The notes beneath the pieces were generated by a model. The model saw nothing but the letters and a program-made list of their open reading frames with translations, was not told the origin of the DNA and did not search any database. 64,000 nucleotides of DNA from Olsenella_L sp051876355 (GTDB taxonomy: Bacteria; Actinomycetota; Coriobacteriia; Coriobacteriales; Atopobiaceae): positions 15,004-79,003 of the forward strand of contig JBJEHU010000053.1 of assembly GCA_051876355.1 (NCBI GenBank), read 5' to 3'. Both the position numbers and the translations under genes were made by a program. Position 1 is the first letter of the stretch. Every line of letters begins with the position of its first letter. Positions 42,869 to 52,511 of the stretch are shown one piece after another.

Positions 42869-44636
42869 TGAGAGGAAGGAAGCGAGGAAGTCGTCGCTTG
42901 CGCTTCTGGCCGACCTCATGAGGCCGTACCGAGCCATGGCAGTGGCGGCGATCCTGCTTCTGCTCTGCGATGTCACAGGCATGCTCTTCATCCCGACGGA
43001 GCTCTCTGCCCTCATGAACGCCGCTATCGACGGCGAAGGCGCAGATGTGCTCATCCACCATGGCCAGGCAATGCTTCTGGCCTCTGTTGTGGGCTCGGGA
43101 GGATGCGTCGCATCGTACTGGATCTGCTCGAAGCTTGCCGCGAAGGTTGGACGCGACCTGAGGGTCCGCGTCTACGAAAAGTCGCTCGACCTCTCGGGAA
43201 CGGAGTTTGCCCAGCTGGGCACCGGCTCCATGATCACGCGCACGCTCTCTGATGCAAATGTCGTGCAGCAGACGCTGCTCATGTCGTTCATCATGCTGGC
43301 ACCGGCTCCTGTGACCTGCATCGTCGCAATCATCCTGGCCTTCCAGGCAGATGCCGTGATGGGACGTCTCCTGCTCCTTGTCACGCTTGTGATCATCGCA
43401 ATCGCCGGTATCGCCGTGAAGATGTCTGCGCCGATCTTCCTCAGGCTTCAGGGCTTCATCGACCGCATGAATGCGCGTCTGCGCGAGGCTATCACCGGCA
43501 CCCGTGTCATCCGCGCCTTCGGCAAGGAGGAGCATGAAGAGAAGCGCCTCGATGAGACATTCGAGGAGTATGCCGCAAATGCAATCCGCGTGAATTATAT
43601 CTTCGCGATCATGGATGCGACGTGCTTCTGCCTCATGAACTTCGTCGAGTTCGCTGTCTACTGGTTCGGCGCCGACCGTGTCGGTGCCCATGCGATGCAG
43701 ATCGGCTCGATCTCGGCGCTCACACAGTATGCAATCCTGATCCTCTGTTTCGTGACGATGGCGCAGTTCGCGATCCTGCAGCTGCCCCGCGCGCTTGCCT
43801 GCCTTTCCCGTGCGCAGGAAGTGCTCTCGACGGTTCCTGCCATCCAGGACCCGGCGCTTCCGGAAGAGATCGGCGACACAGCTCCTGCCGAGGTCGCCGC
43901 ATTCGACCATGCCTCGTTCCGCTTCGCAGATGCGTCCGAAGACACGCTCAAGGACATGGACTTCGGCATTGCTCGCGGTTCTGTCACGGCCATCATCGGC
44001 AACACCGGCTCCGGCAAGTCGACGATTGCGAAGATGCTCCTGCGCTTCCACGACGTGACGGAAGGTGCAGTACGCTTCATGGGCCACGATGTCAGGAACC
44101 TGAGGCAGGAGGACCTTCGGGCGCACATCGCCTACGTGCCGCAGACGGCCTGGCTCTTCAGTGGAACGATCGCGGAGAACCTGCGTGACGGCGCCCCCGA
44201 GGCCACGATGGACGAGCTCTGGCATGCCATCGATGTGGCGCAGGCAGGATTCGTGCGCGAGCTTCCTGATGGCCTGGCAGCTCCTGTTGCCCAGGGCGGC
44301 AAGAACTTCTCGGGCGGCCAGAGGCAGCGCCTTGCCATTGCCCGTGCGCTCGTGAGGAAGGCAGACCTCTATATCTTCGATGACTCGTTCTCTGCGCTCG
44401 ACTACAAGACCGATGCAGCGCTCCGGCATGCCCTGTCCCATGAGCTCAAGGACGCTGCCGTCCTCATCATCGCGCAGCGCGTCTCGACGATCCACGATGC
44501 AGGAAAGATCGTGGTGCTCAAGGATGGAGAGATCTCGGGCATAGGCACGCATGCCGAGCTCATGGAAAGCTGCTCTGATTACCGAAACATTGTCGAATCC
44601 CAGGAGAGGGGAGGTGGCGAGAATGCAGCGCTCTGA
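42861..44636 (+). CDS. ABC multidrug exporter half-transporter, degenerate ATP site
   Basis: 591 residues: six membrane helices followed by a nucleotide-binding domain. Walker A GNTGSGKSTIAK, Q-loop VPQTAW, signature FSGGQRQRLAIA, and Walker B YIFDDSFSALD. The catalytic glutamate after Walker B is an aspartate, the usual mark of the degenerate site in heterodimeric exporters. The start is within the end of marR. Partner is the next gene, overlapping by 14 bases. Confidence 0.92.
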   Translation: MIDERKEARKSSLALLADLMRPYRAMAVAAILLLLCDVTGMLFIPTELSALMNAAIDGEGADVLIHHGQAMLLASVVGSGGCVASYWICSKLAAKVGRDLRVRVYEKSLDLSGTEFAQLGTGSMITRTLSDANVVQQTLLMSFIMLAPAPVTCIVAIILAFQADAVMGRLLLLVTLVIIAIAGIAVKMSAPIFLRLQGFIDRMNARLREAITGTRVIRAFGKEEHEEKRLDETFEEYAANAIRVNYIFAIMDATCFCLMNFVEFAVYWFGADRVGAHAMQIGSISALTQYAILILCFVTMAQFAILQLPRALACLSRAQEVLSTVPAIQDPALPEEIGDTAPAEVAAFDHASFRFADASEDTLKDMDFGIARGSVTAIIGNTGSGKSTIAKMLLRFHDVTEGAVRFMGHDVRNLRQEDLRAHIAYVPQTAWLFSGTIAENLRDGAPEATMDELWHAIDVAQAGFVRELPDGLAAPVAQGGKNFSGGQRQRLAIARALVRKADLYIFDDSFSALDYKTDAALRHALSHELKDAAVLIIAQRVSTIHDAGKIVVLKDGEISGIGTHAELMESCSDYRNIVESQERGGGENAAL

Positions 44637-46470
44637 CAAGAACAAGAAGATGGAAGAGGAAGCAAAGAAGATCGAGCTCGAAGGGCTCGAGGAAGAGGTG
44701 CCCGCGCATCCCTGGCGGACGGCAAAGCGCCTCTGGGAGGTAGCAGGAGATCAGAGGTGGCGCCTCGTCGTGGCATCGATCTCTGCCATCTTCTATGTGG
44801 GAGGCACGCTCTGGGCCGTCTCCTACTCGGCAGGGCTCGTCGACCTCCTCTGGCAGAACATCCAGGCATCGTTTGCCCGGGGCGAGGTCTATGTGATCGG
44901 CTTCGGCAACGGCGGCGAGGAGGCGCTCACCTATCTCGGCATCTGGACATTTGCCTGGGCCTTCTATGCCCTCCAGTCCCTGGTCATGCAGTCCTTCGCA
45001 GAGAGGCTCAACCTGAAGCTCCGCGAGCGCATTGCAGACAAGCTCGGACGCCTTCCGCTCTCATACTATGATGCGCACCAGCCGGGAGACACGATCTCTC
45101 GTGCGACGAACGACCTCGACAAGATCTCCGAGGTCCTGCAGCGCGGCCTTCTGCAGCTCATCATCGCAGGCACGATGCTTGCCGGCTCCATCATCATGAT
45201 GCTCACCTACGACGTGTTCCTGACGCTCATCTTCGCGGCCTTCGCCGCAGCGTCGTTCTTCGTCACGAAGATCGTGGCGGGACGGACGATCCTTGTCGCT
45301 GCGCGCAGGCAGGCGCTTCTGGGCAGGCTCACGGGATCGGTCGAGGAGGCCTATGCCGGACGCTCCGTCGTGTGCGCCTACGGGCTCGAGGACAAGACGA
45401 AGGCTGCCATCGAGGAAGAGGCAGAGGCGCTTGCGCAGGAAAGCTCGCACGCAGACTTCCTGACGAATGCCGTCTCTCCGGTCATCCGCTTCATCGTGCG
45501 TCTTGCGCAGGTCTCGATCGGCATCATGGCAGGATCGATGATGCTGGCAGGCAGGATGTCCATCGGCGTCTTCCAGGCCTTCTTCCAGTATGTGACGGAG
45601 GCCTCGGAGCCCCTGACGGAGCTCTCGCTCACGTTCAACATGCTCCAGGGTGCTCTGGCAGCTGCTGAGCGCGTCTTCGACCTCCTCGACGAAGAAGAGA
45701 TCGTGCCCGACCCCGTGCATCCGGCAAAGCTTCCCGAACCGGTGCGTGGCCGCATCGAGTTCTCGCATGTGCGCTTCGGCTACCGTCCGGAGAAGACGCT
45801 CATGCACGACATCTCGCTTGCTGCCGAGCCGGGAGAGAAGGTCGCTATCGTCGGCGCCACCGGTGCCGGCAAGACGACGCTCATCAACCTCCTCATGCGC
45901 TTCTACGAGATAGAGTCGGGCAAGATCACGCTCGACGGCGTCGATATCCGCGATATCCCGCGTCATGAGCTGAGGCGCCAGTTCGGCATGGTGCTCCAGG
46001 ATGCCTGGCTCTTCGAGGGCACGATTGCAGAGAATATCGCCTACGGCAGGCCCGATGCCACGCGCGAGGAGATCGAAGCGGCTGCGAAGGCAGCGCATGT
46101 CGACTTCTTCGTGAGGACGCTTCCGAAGGGCTACGACACGGTCGTGAAGGCAGATGGGGAGTCCATCTCCCAGGGGCAGCGCCAGCTCCTGACGATTGCC
46201 CGCGCCATGCTCGCAGACCCCGCGATGCTCATCCTCGACGAGGCCACGTCGAGCGTCGACACGAGGACGGAGCAGGCCATCACCCGCGCCATGGAAGCCA
46301 TCATGGAGAACAGGACGTCGTTCGTGATAGCCCACCGTCTCTCGACAATCGTCGATGCGGACCTCATCCTCGTCATGGACCACGGCACGATCGTGGAGCA
46401 GGGCACGCACGAAGAGCTGCTGAAGAAGCACGGCATCTATGCAGAGCTCTACCGCTCCCAGTTCGCCTAG
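44623..46470 (+). CDS. ABC multidrug exporter half-transporter, catalytic partner
   Basis: 615 residues from the ATG with GGGGAGG ahead. Charged cytoplasmic N-terminus, six helices, then NBD with GATGAGKTTLIN, signature here SQGQRQLLTIA, Walker B LILDEATSSVD with intact glutamate, and IAHRLSTI. The paired consensus/degenerate sites match heterodimeric exporters such as BmrCD or TM287/288. A strong terminator follows. Substrates unknown; MarR control points to toxic small molecules. Confidence 0.93.
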   Translation: MQRSDKNKKMEEEAKKIELEGLEEEVPAHPWRTAKRLWEVAGDQRWRLVVASISAIFYVGGTLWAVSYSAGLVDLLWQNIQASFARGEVYVIGFGNGGEEALTYLGIWTFAWAFYALQSLVMQSFAERLNLKLRERIADKLGRLPLSYYDAHQPGDTISRATNDLDKISEVLQRGLLQLIIAGTMLAGSIIMMLTYDVFLTLIFAAFAAASFFVTKIVAGRTILVAARRQALLGRLTGSVEEAYAGRSVVCAYGLEDKTKAAIEEEAEALAQESSHADFLTNAVSPVIRFIVRLAQVSIGIMAGSMMLAGRMSIGVFQAFFQYVTEASEPLTELSLTFNMLQGALAAAERVFDLLDEEEIVPDPVHPAKLPEPVRGRIEFSHVRFGYRPEKTLMHDISLAAEPGEKVAIVGATGAGKTTLINLLMRFYEIESGKITLDGVDIRDIPRHELRRQFGMVLQDAWLFEGTIAENIAYGRPDATREEIEAAAKAAHVDFFVRTLPKGYDTVVKADGESISQGQRQLLTIARAMLADPAMLILDEATSSVDTRTEQAITRAMEAIMENRTSFVIAHRLSTIVDADLILVMDHGTIVEQGTHEELLKKHGIYAELYRSQFA

Positions 46471-46495
46471 AGGCTGCATCCGCTCTTTCTGGCCC

Positions 46496-46534
46496 GAGGC
46501 CCCTTCCGGCATTCGCTTTACCGGGAGGGGCCTC
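46496..46534 (+). terminator. Intrinsic terminator after the ABC exporter
   Basis: GAGGCCCCT and CCGG pair with CCGG and AGGGGCCTC. Confidence 0.8.
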
Positions 46535-46867
46535 TGCTCATATCCAGGCCGCATCTGTATAGAATCTGAAAACCGTTTGCCGTATTTCCGGAACGGTTGA
46601 ACGGTATCTCATATATAGGCATCTACCTGCGGAAATGTGGCTCTTGAATGATGCCTAGCGCGCATTGTGATGTAAACCGAGGCAAACATCATCCGCTCAA
46701 GGCCTGCATCCCTCCTCTCAGCCCTGCAACACTCCCGAAACCTTTGCGCAATATTGGCCAATCCCCGAACATTGAGATGTGCCGCGGGGGAAGGCACAGA
46801 GCGCGCCTGGCGCGCATCCTATTGGATATTCCGCCCCTGAGGCGGCCATATGCGAGGGGAGAGAGAT
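46535..46867 (+). promoter_or_regulatory. Upstream region of the APC permease
   Basis: 333 bases without a gene. It contains a dyad AACCGTT-N14-AACGGTT (46571-46598), a 12-mer TCCGGAACGGTT (46587-46598) that recurs upstream of lysR, and a GCGCGC-CTG-GCGCGC hairpin near 46800. The promoter itself is not certain. Confidence 0.45.
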
Positions 46868-48322
46868 ATGGCAGAGACTGCACCAGCAGAAGGAGGCATG
46901 AAGAAGGAGCTGACGCTCTTCAACTTCTTCACGATCGGCTTCGGCGCCATCATCGGCACCGGATGGGTGCTCCTGGTAGGCGACTGGATGGTCCTGGGCG
47001 GCGGCCCGATTCCGGCCATGATCGCATTCGCTATCGGCGCCGTGTTCCTTGTGCCTATCGGCATGTGCTTCGGCGAGCTGACGGCAGCCATCCCGATTTC
47101 GGGCGGCATCATCGAGTATGTGGACCGCACGTACGGACGCAAGCTCGGCTTCTTCACCGGCTGGATGCTGCTGCTCGGCAATGCGCCGCTCTGCCCTTGG
47201 GAGGCCATCGCCATCTCCACGCTCCTGACCGACCGCTTCGCCGAGTTCCCGGTCCTCTCGTGGCTGCGCTCCGTGAAGCTCTACACGATCTTGGGCGCCG
47301 ACGTCTACCTCTGGCCGACCGTCATCGCCCTCGGCGCTGCCATCCTCGTCATCTACCTCAACTTCCACGGCGCAGGCGCTGCCGCCAAGCTCTCGAGCTT
47401 CCTTACGAAGGCGCTTCTCTGCGGCATGGTCCTCGCTATGGTCATCTCGTTCATGACAGGATCTCCTTCGAACGCGCTTCCTGTGTTCTCGCAGGTGACT
47501 GACGCAGCAGGCGGCAGCAAGACCGAGGCGACATCGCTTCTCGGCGGCATCGTAGCCGTGCTCGTCATGACGCCGTTCTTCTATGCAGGCTTCGATACGA
47601 TTCCGCAGCAGGCTGAGGAAGCCTCCGCGAACCTCGACTGGAAGAAGTTCGGCCTGATTCCGGCCATCGCTCTTCTGGCATCCGGCGCCTTCTACCTCGT
47701 CTGCATCTACTCGTTCGGCACGATCATCGACTGGCATGAGTTCGTGAAGTCTTCGGTGCCTGCACTTGCCGTCCTCGAGCGCATCAACATCTTCTTCTAC
47801 ATCGCGATGCTCATCATCGGCACGCTCGGACCTCTTGGCCCCATGAACTCGTTCTTCGGCGCTTCCGCCCGCCTCATGCTCGCCATGGGCAGGAAGGAAA
47901 TGATTCCGCCCTCGTTTGCAGAGCTCGATCCGAAGACCGGCGCTCCCAAGAAGGCCAATACGGTCATGGCAGTGCTCACGCTCGTCGGCCCGTTCCTCGG
48001 CAGGAACATGCTCGTCCCGCTCACGAACGTCGCATCGCTCGGCTTCATCTTCGCCTGCACGATGGCAGGATTTGCCTGCATGAAGCTCCGCAAGACCGAG
48101 CCCGATCTGCCGAGGCCCTACAAGGTCAATGGCGGCAAGCCCATCATTGCCTGCGCCATCATCGCCGGCCTCATCATCATCGGCCTCATGGTGGTCCCCT
48201 TCAGCCCGGCTGCCCTCGACACGGTCGAGTGGATCATCACGGGCGCCTGGATCCTCATCGGCCTCATCATCCTTGCTGCCTTCGGCAACAAGCACGCTGC
48301 AGCGGATAAGCGCGCTGCATAG
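46868..48322 (+). CDS. APC-superfamily amino acid permease
   Basis: 484 residues with about 12 membrane segments. The first helix (FNFFTIGFGAIIGTGWVLLVGDWMVLGGG) carries the broken-helix GAIIGTGW motif of APC transporters. Later AEEASANLDWKKFGLIPAIALLASG is also typical. The start is the ATG with GGGGAG ahead. An amidohydrolase gene follows 77 bases downstream, so the pair may import and cleave the same compound. Substrate not deducible. Confidence 0.9.
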   Translation: MAETAPAEGGMKKELTLFNFFTIGFGAIIGTGWVLLVGDWMVLGGGPIPAMIAFAIGAVFLVPIGMCFGELTAAIPISGGIIEYVDRTYGRKLGFFTGWMLLLGNAPLCPWEAIAISTLLTDRFAEFPVLSWLRSVKLYTILGADVYLWPTVIALGAAILVIYLNFHGAGAAAKLSSFLTKALLCGMVLAMVISFMTGSPSNALPVFSQVTDAAGGSKTEATSLLGGIVAVLVMTPFFYAGFDTIPQQAEEASANLDWKKFGLIPAIALLASGAFYLVCIYSFGTIIDWHEFVKSSVPALAVLERINIFFYIAMLIIGTLGPLGPMNSFFGASARLMLAMGRKEMIPPSFAELDPKTGAPKKANTVMAVLTLVGPFLGRNMLVPLTNVASLGFIFACTMAGFACMKLRKTEPDLPRPYKVNGGKPIIACAIIAGLIIIGLMVVPFSPAALDTVEWIITGAWILIGLIILAAFGNKHAAADKRAA

Positions 48323-48329
48323 CTCCAAA

Positions 48330-48341
48330 CGTATGCATACG
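48330..48341. promoter_or_regulatory. Perfect palindrome CGTATGCATACG between permease and amidohydrolase
   Basis: 12-bp perfect inverted repeat in the 77-base gap. It may be an operator or processing site. No terminator is seen in the gap. Confidence 0.4.
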
Positions 48342-48399
48342 CCACAAGGCGACGCATAGCTGGTCAAGGTACGTGGTTCAAAGATTGGGAGGATTTGCA

Positions 48400-49647
48400 A
48401 TGGCAAAGTATGCTATCAAGGGCGGCAAGCTCGTCGACGGCACCGGCGCGTCTCCGGTCGAGGATTCCCTTGTCCTGGTGGACGACAAGAAGATCACGTA
48501 TGCCGGCGAGGCAATGGAGATTCCTGACGGGTACGAAATCATCGACGCAACCGGCAAGACGGTCATGCCGGGCATCATCGATACCCACATCCACTTCTCC
48601 GGCAACCTCACGGACAACGACAACGACTGGGTCATCGAGACGGTCGCCCAGAAGCAGGCATGCGCTGTCAAGCAGGCCTACGACGCTGTCACCCACGGCC
48701 TCACGACGGTCTGCGAGATCGGCCGCAACGGCATCGCTATCCGTGACCTCGTCAACATGGGCGTCATGAAGGGCCCGCGCATCTTCGCAACCGGCCTCGG
48801 CTTCTGCCGCACCGCTGGACACGGCGACTGCCACAGGCTTCCGTTCGAGATGTCGAAGAACGGCCATCCTTGGGGCGACCAGGTAGACGGTCCGTGGGAG
48901 CTCCGTCACGCCATCCGCATGCGCCTGCGCGAGAACCCTGACGCTATCAAGATCTGGGCAACCGGTGGCGGCATCTGGCGCTGGGACTCCGGCCGCGCCC
49001 AGCTCATGAGCACGGAAGAGATCAAGGCCGTCTGCGACGAGTGCGCAATGGTCGGCATCCCGGTGTGGTCTCACTCCTACAACTCGATCTCCGCAGCCTA
49101 TGACTCCGTCCGCTTCGGCGCAGAGCAGCTCATCCACGGCTTCGAGCTCGACGACAAGACCATGGACCTCATGGCGCAGCAGGGCACGTTCTTCACGCCG
49201 ACGGTCGGCTTCCTGCCGTCCTGGTACGCGACGTATCCTCCCGAGTGGACGCCCGAGCTCGACAAGTGGCCTGGCAAGAACAACGCAGAGAAGGGCATCG
49301 CCCGCTCCTATGCAAACCTCAACCGCGCCTACAAGCTGGGTGTCACGCTGACGGTCGGCTCCGACTCCTTCAGCTTCTCCACGCCGTACGGCTACACGAC
49401 GCTCGATGAGGTATACGCCTGGGTCGAGCACTGCGAGATCCCGAACATGGACGCTATCGTCGCAGCAACGCTCAACGGCGCCAAGATGGTGCACCACGAG
49501 AACGACTTCGGCTCCGTCGAGGCCGGCAAGTCCGCCGATATCCTCGTCGTCAACGGCGATCCTCTGAAGGAGATCCGCGACCTCAACCCGGACAAGATGG
49601 ATGTCATCATGAAGGAAGGCGACATCATGATCAAGGGTGCCCTGTAA
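48400..49647 (+). CDS. Amidohydrolase family protein
   Basis: 415 residues, metal-dependent hydrolase with a TIM barrel (imidazolonepropionase/prolidase-like group). Metal-site motif MPGIIDTHIHFSGN near residue 60. Further histidines lie in VWSHSYNSISAAYDSVRFGAEQLIHGFELDD, and the catalytic aspartate in LTVGSDSFSFSTPYG. The C-terminal beta-sandwich (DFGSVEAGKSADILVVNGDPL) is standard. GGGAGG precedes the ATG. Next to an APC permease and a LysR regulator, it probably degrades an imported amide or dipeptide. Confidence 0.9.
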   Translation: MAKYAIKGGKLVDGTGASPVEDSLVLVDDKKITYAGEAMEIPDGYEIIDATGKTVMPGIIDTHIHFSGNLTDNDNDWVIETVAQKQACAVKQAYDAVTHGLTTVCEIGRNGIAIRDLVNMGVMKGPRIFATGLGFCRTAGHGDCHRLPFEMSKNGHPWGDQVDGPWELRHAIRMRLRENPDAIKIWATGGGIWRWDSGRAQLMSTEEIKAVCDECAMVGIPVWSHSYNSISAAYDSVRFGAEQLIHGFELDDKTMDLMAQQGTFFTPTVGFLPSWYATYPPEWTPELDKWPGKNNAEKGIARSYANLNRAYKLGVTLTVGSDSFSFSTPYGYTTLDEVYAWVEHCEIPNMDAIVAATLNGAKMVHHENDFGSVEAGKSADILVVNGDPLKEIRDLNPDKMDVIMKEGDIMIKGAL

Positions 49648-49685
49648 GGACACCGCGGGAACCAGATTCCCATAGACATGACGTG

Positions 49686-49716
49686 GGCCGGGCCTCTTCG
49701 GAGGTCCGGCCTTTTT
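49686..49716 (+). terminator. Intrinsic terminator after the amidohydrolase
   Basis: GGCCGGGCCTC-TTCG-GAGGTCCGGCC then TTTTT. Confidence 0.93.
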
Positions 49717-50023
49717 GCGGTGGATGCAAGGCCATCCCGAACGGATGCATAAGCAATCCAAACGGACGGATACGCAAGCAGCATCTCCATATAGCTATAG
49801 GTTCTGCATCCCGGACGGCTGGGATTTCGCCGCGAACGGTCGGGCAGTGACCGTATCAGAGATTGAAACTGCATGCCAGCCATTCCGTGGTAGAAGATAG
49901 CTTCTAGAAAAGACGCAGCGGTAAAGAGTGCGTATGCGGTTCGTGGCCGATGGCGCTCTCTGTGCGCAGGTGCGCTCCGGAACGGTTTCCGTCCTGGAGC
50001 CGAAGCGGTATGAGAGGGGTTCC
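49717..50023 (+). promoter_or_regulatory. Upstream region of lysR
   Basis: 307 bases with no gene. Direct repeats ACGGATGCATAAGCA (49741) and ACGGATACGCAAGCA (49766) share ACGGAT-N4-AAGCA and are 25 bases apart. The 12-mer TCCGGAACGGTT (49976-49987) is shared with the permease upstream region. Confidence 0.45.
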
Positions 50024-50878
50024 ATGGAGGCCAATATCCATAAGTTCCAGGCATTCGTGAAGGCGGCCGAGTGCGGCAGCTTCACCCGCACGGCCCAGCA
50101 GCTTGGCTATACGCAGTCCTCGGTGAGCCGCATGGTGCAGGGCCTCGAAGAGGACTGGGGTGTGCGCCTGTTCGAGCGCTCGGGCGGCACGGTGAGGCTT
50201 ACGAAGGAAGGGGAGCGGCTCCTTCCCGAGGCACGCGCCGTCGTGCAGTCCTTCGAGCGCCTGACGATGAAGGTCGACGATATCAACGGGCTCGAGTCCG
50301 GCAATGTCAGCATCGCAGCACCGTCCTCGATCGTGTCCTGGAAGCTCGCAAAGCCTCTGGGGGCATTCGCTGAGGACCATCCCAATATCGAGATCGATAT
50401 CACGGAGTCGACGTACAGCGAGGCGGAGAAGCTCCTTTCGGAGGGCGCCGTCGATGTGGCGTTCGTGCCGAAGAAGCTCGATCCTGCCGTCTTCTCCTCG
50501 AAGCTCTTCCACAAGGACGAGATCGTCGTCGTGTCGAAGCGCGGCCACTTCGTGCCGGGCAGAGCATCGATTCCGATCGACCTTCTGAAGGACGAGCGCT
50601 TCATCGCAGATACGGAGACGGCGCCGCTTCTGCAGAAGGAGCTCCGGCACGCGGTCGTGCGCTGCGAGACGTCCGACTTCAATGCGATACTCTCGCTCAT
50701 CGACGCAGGGCTGGGCATCTCGCTTCTGCCGATGCTTGCCTTGGGAAAGCTCCCCGATACGCTCGAGATCCACCACCTCGAGATCCGCGCCTTCCGCACG
50801 ATGTATATGGCCCACCGTCTCGGACAGGGCCTCTCGCTTGCGGCGCTGACATTTTTGAACTATCTGCGGGAGCAGTAG
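50024..50878 (+). CDS. LysR-family regulator
   Basis: 284 residues from the ATG with GAGGGG ahead. N-terminal HTH (FVKAAECGSFTRTAQQLGYTQSSVSRMVQGLEEDWGVRLFER) followed by a two-lobe effector domain (GNVSIAAPSSIVSWKLAKPLGAFAEDHPNIEIDI). It lies downstream of, and in the same direction as, the permease and amidohydrolase genes, separated by a terminator, so it is a candidate regulator of them. Effector unknown. Confidence 0.92.
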   Translation: MEANIHKFQAFVKAAECGSFTRTAQQLGYTQSSVSRMVQGLEEDWGVRLFERSGGTVRLTKEGERLLPEARAVVQSFERLTMKVDDINGLESGNVSIAAPSSIVSWKLAKPLGAFAEDHPNIEIDITESTYSEAEKLLSEGAVDVAFVPKKLDPAVFSSKLFHKDEIVVVSKRGHFVPGRASIPIDLLKDERFIADTETAPLLQKELRHAVVRCETSDFNAILSLIDAGLGISLLPMLALGKLPDTLEIHHLEIRAFRTMYMAHRLGQGLSLAALTFLNYLREQ

Positions 50879-50901
50879 GAGCGAAGAGGACGGAACGCAA
50901 A

Positions 50902-50942
50902 GAGAAGGCTCCGCACGCCCCATGGACATGCGGAGCCTTCTC
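50902..50942. terminator. Bidirectional 14-bp hairpin between lysR and GH13
   Basis: GAGAAGGCTCCGCA pairs perfectly with TGCGGAGCCTTCTC; lies between convergent genes. Confidence 0.87.
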
Positions 50943-50960
50943 GTGTGCTGGGGCTGCAGC

Positions 50961-52259
50961 CTAGCGTTCGATGATGCAGGCGCATCCCGGAAGCGAGATC
51001 GTGCCATCCTCGACCGTGACCGGCTGGCCGGTCACGAGGTTCGTGTAGGTGCCGTCAGGCAGGTCGACGGCCGCCTGGACATTCCTGCCTCTGAGCGGGA
51101 AGACGCCGAGCGTCGGGTGCTTGCCATCGCGCCTGCAGACCATGACGGCCTGGTCGTCGTCTGCGGCTGCCTGGAAGGAGTCGTCGCCGTCGAGCACGGT
51201 GTGCGAGATCTCGCCCATGCGGGCCATGAGGTCAGAGAAGTCGCGTCCGTCAAGCTCTGCGCGCCTCCAGTCCCAGAGGACCGTGTCCTTATCGAAGAGG
51301 GAAGGACGAAGCGTCGATCCGATCTCCTGGCCGCCGTAGATGAGCGTCGTGCCCTTGAGGTAGAAGACCAAGGCCGTGAAGACGGCAAGCGCTTTCGGAT
51401 CGTGGACGAACGAAGCGATGCGCTCCGTGTCGTGGTTCTCGAGGAAGCGGAGCTTGTCGTAGTTTGCCGGATAGCGCGTCTCCTGGCCATTCAGCGCCTC
51501 TGCCCATGCAGAGAGCGGCTTCTTGCCCCGAAGGACATCCTCGAAGAGCTCGCGGATATCGTATTCGTACTCGATATCGAAGGCCTCGAAGTCCTCGTCG
51601 TCCGTCGCGCAGCTGAGCCCCCTGCTCCTCATGAGGTCGCCGAACGAGGCATGGACGGTCTCGGCGAGCCAGATGCAGTCCGGGCGGACCTTCGCGACCT
51701 CTTCGCGGGCGCGCTTCCAGAAGTCCACCGGCACGAACGAGGCCACGTCGCAGCGGAAGCCGTCGACGTAGTGCGCCCACTGGCAGAGCGTCTCTATCTG
51801 GTAGTCCCAGAGCTGCTTGTGGGTGTAGTCGAGGTCGATGATGTCAGACCAGTCGCCGACATGGTTTCCGGGCGTGCCGTCCGGCTTGTGGTAGAACCAC
51901 TCGGGATGCGTCTGCCAGAGCACGGAGTCGGGGGACGTGTGGTTGTAGACCACATCGATCATGAGCTTCATGCCCAGGGCATGCACGGCATCGGCGAAGG
52001 CGGCAAAGTCCTCGAGCGTGCCGTACTCGGGATTGATCGCGCGGTAGTCGGAGATTGCATAGGGGCTGCCGAGTGCGCCCTTGCGGGCGACCTTACCGAT
52101 CGGGTGGATCGGCATGAGCCATATATAGTCAGCGCCGAGGGCCGCGATGCGCGGAAGGTCGGCCTGCGCTGCCCTGAATGTCCCCTCCTTTGTATGGTTC
52201 CTCACGAAGATGGAATAGATGGTCTTCTGCCTCAGTGCAGAAGATGTGCTCTCGGCCAT
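50961..52259 (-). CDS. GH13 alpha-glucosidase/amylase of the maltodextrin locus
   Basis: 432 residues, no signal peptide. IYSIFVRNHTKEGTF at the N-terminus, DVVYNHTSPDSVL near 102, nucleophile D171 in DGFRCDVAS, acid E200 in IWLAETV, and D277 in LENHDTER. Short for GH13 and similar to maltodextrin-acting cytoplasmic enzymes (neopullulanase or alpha-glucosidase like). It is transcribed divergently from lacI across an operator-rich region, so it is probably under LacI control and induced with the transporter. Confidence 0.92.
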   Translation of the reverse strand: MAESTSSALRQKTIYSIFVRNHTKEGTFRAAQADLPRIAALGADYIWLMPIHPIGKVARKGALGSPYAISDYRAINPEYGTLEDFAAFADAVHALGMKLMIDVVYNHTSPDSVLWQTHPEWFYHKPDGTPGNHVGDWSDIIDLDYTHKQLWDYQIETLCQWAHYVDGFRCDVASFVPVDFWKRAREEVAKVRPDCIWLAETVHASFGDLMRSRGLSCATDDEDFEAFDIEYEYDIRELFEDVLRGKKPLSAWAEALNGQETRYPANYDKLRFLENHDTERIASFVHDPKALAVFTALVFYLKGTTLIYGGQEIGSTLRPSLFDKDTVLWDWRRAELDGRDFSDLMARMGEISHTVLDGDDSFQAAADDDQAVMVCRRDGKHPTLGVFPLRGRNVQAAVDLPDGTYTNLVTGQPVTVEDGTISLPGCACIIER

Positions 52260-52374
52260 GCAATCCTTCCTCTCTCTTTTTCTGCTGCAGGGGCATGACA
52301 GGACCCTTGCAGTCTGCTTGCTGAATCATTTCATAACGTTCGCCGCTCATAAAATACCGTTCACCCCAGCCGGA

Positions 52375-52473
52375 TTGACCGAAAGTGGTTTCGGTGTTTT
52401 TATGTAGACAACGGTTCCGGTAACGCTACCAGAAACGATACCAGAAACGGTTACGCGTACAGGAACAACCGTT
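52375..52473 (+). promoter_or_regulatory. lacI promoter with several LacI-type operators
   Basis: TTGACC, 17-base spacer, TTTTAT (52375-52403). The dyad ACCGAAA-GTGG-TTTCGGT (52378-52395) fills the spacer. Downstream lie CCGGTAACGCTACCAG (52417-52432, near-palindromic), TACCAGAAACG twice (52427 and 52439), and AACGGTT/AACCGTT elements at 52410, 52446 and 52467. This predicts tight control of lacI and of the divergent GH13 gene. Confidence 0.65.
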
Positions 52474-52511
52474 CACGAATCGGTGGACGCACAAAAGGGA
52501 TGGGAGGGGCC

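Noticed and set aside
52378..52403. Hairpin ACCGAAA-GTGG-TTTCGGT followed by GTTTTT as an intrinsic terminator
   Set aside because: No plus-strand gene lies upstream to terminate; its position inside the TTGACC/TTTTAT spacer fits an operator better.
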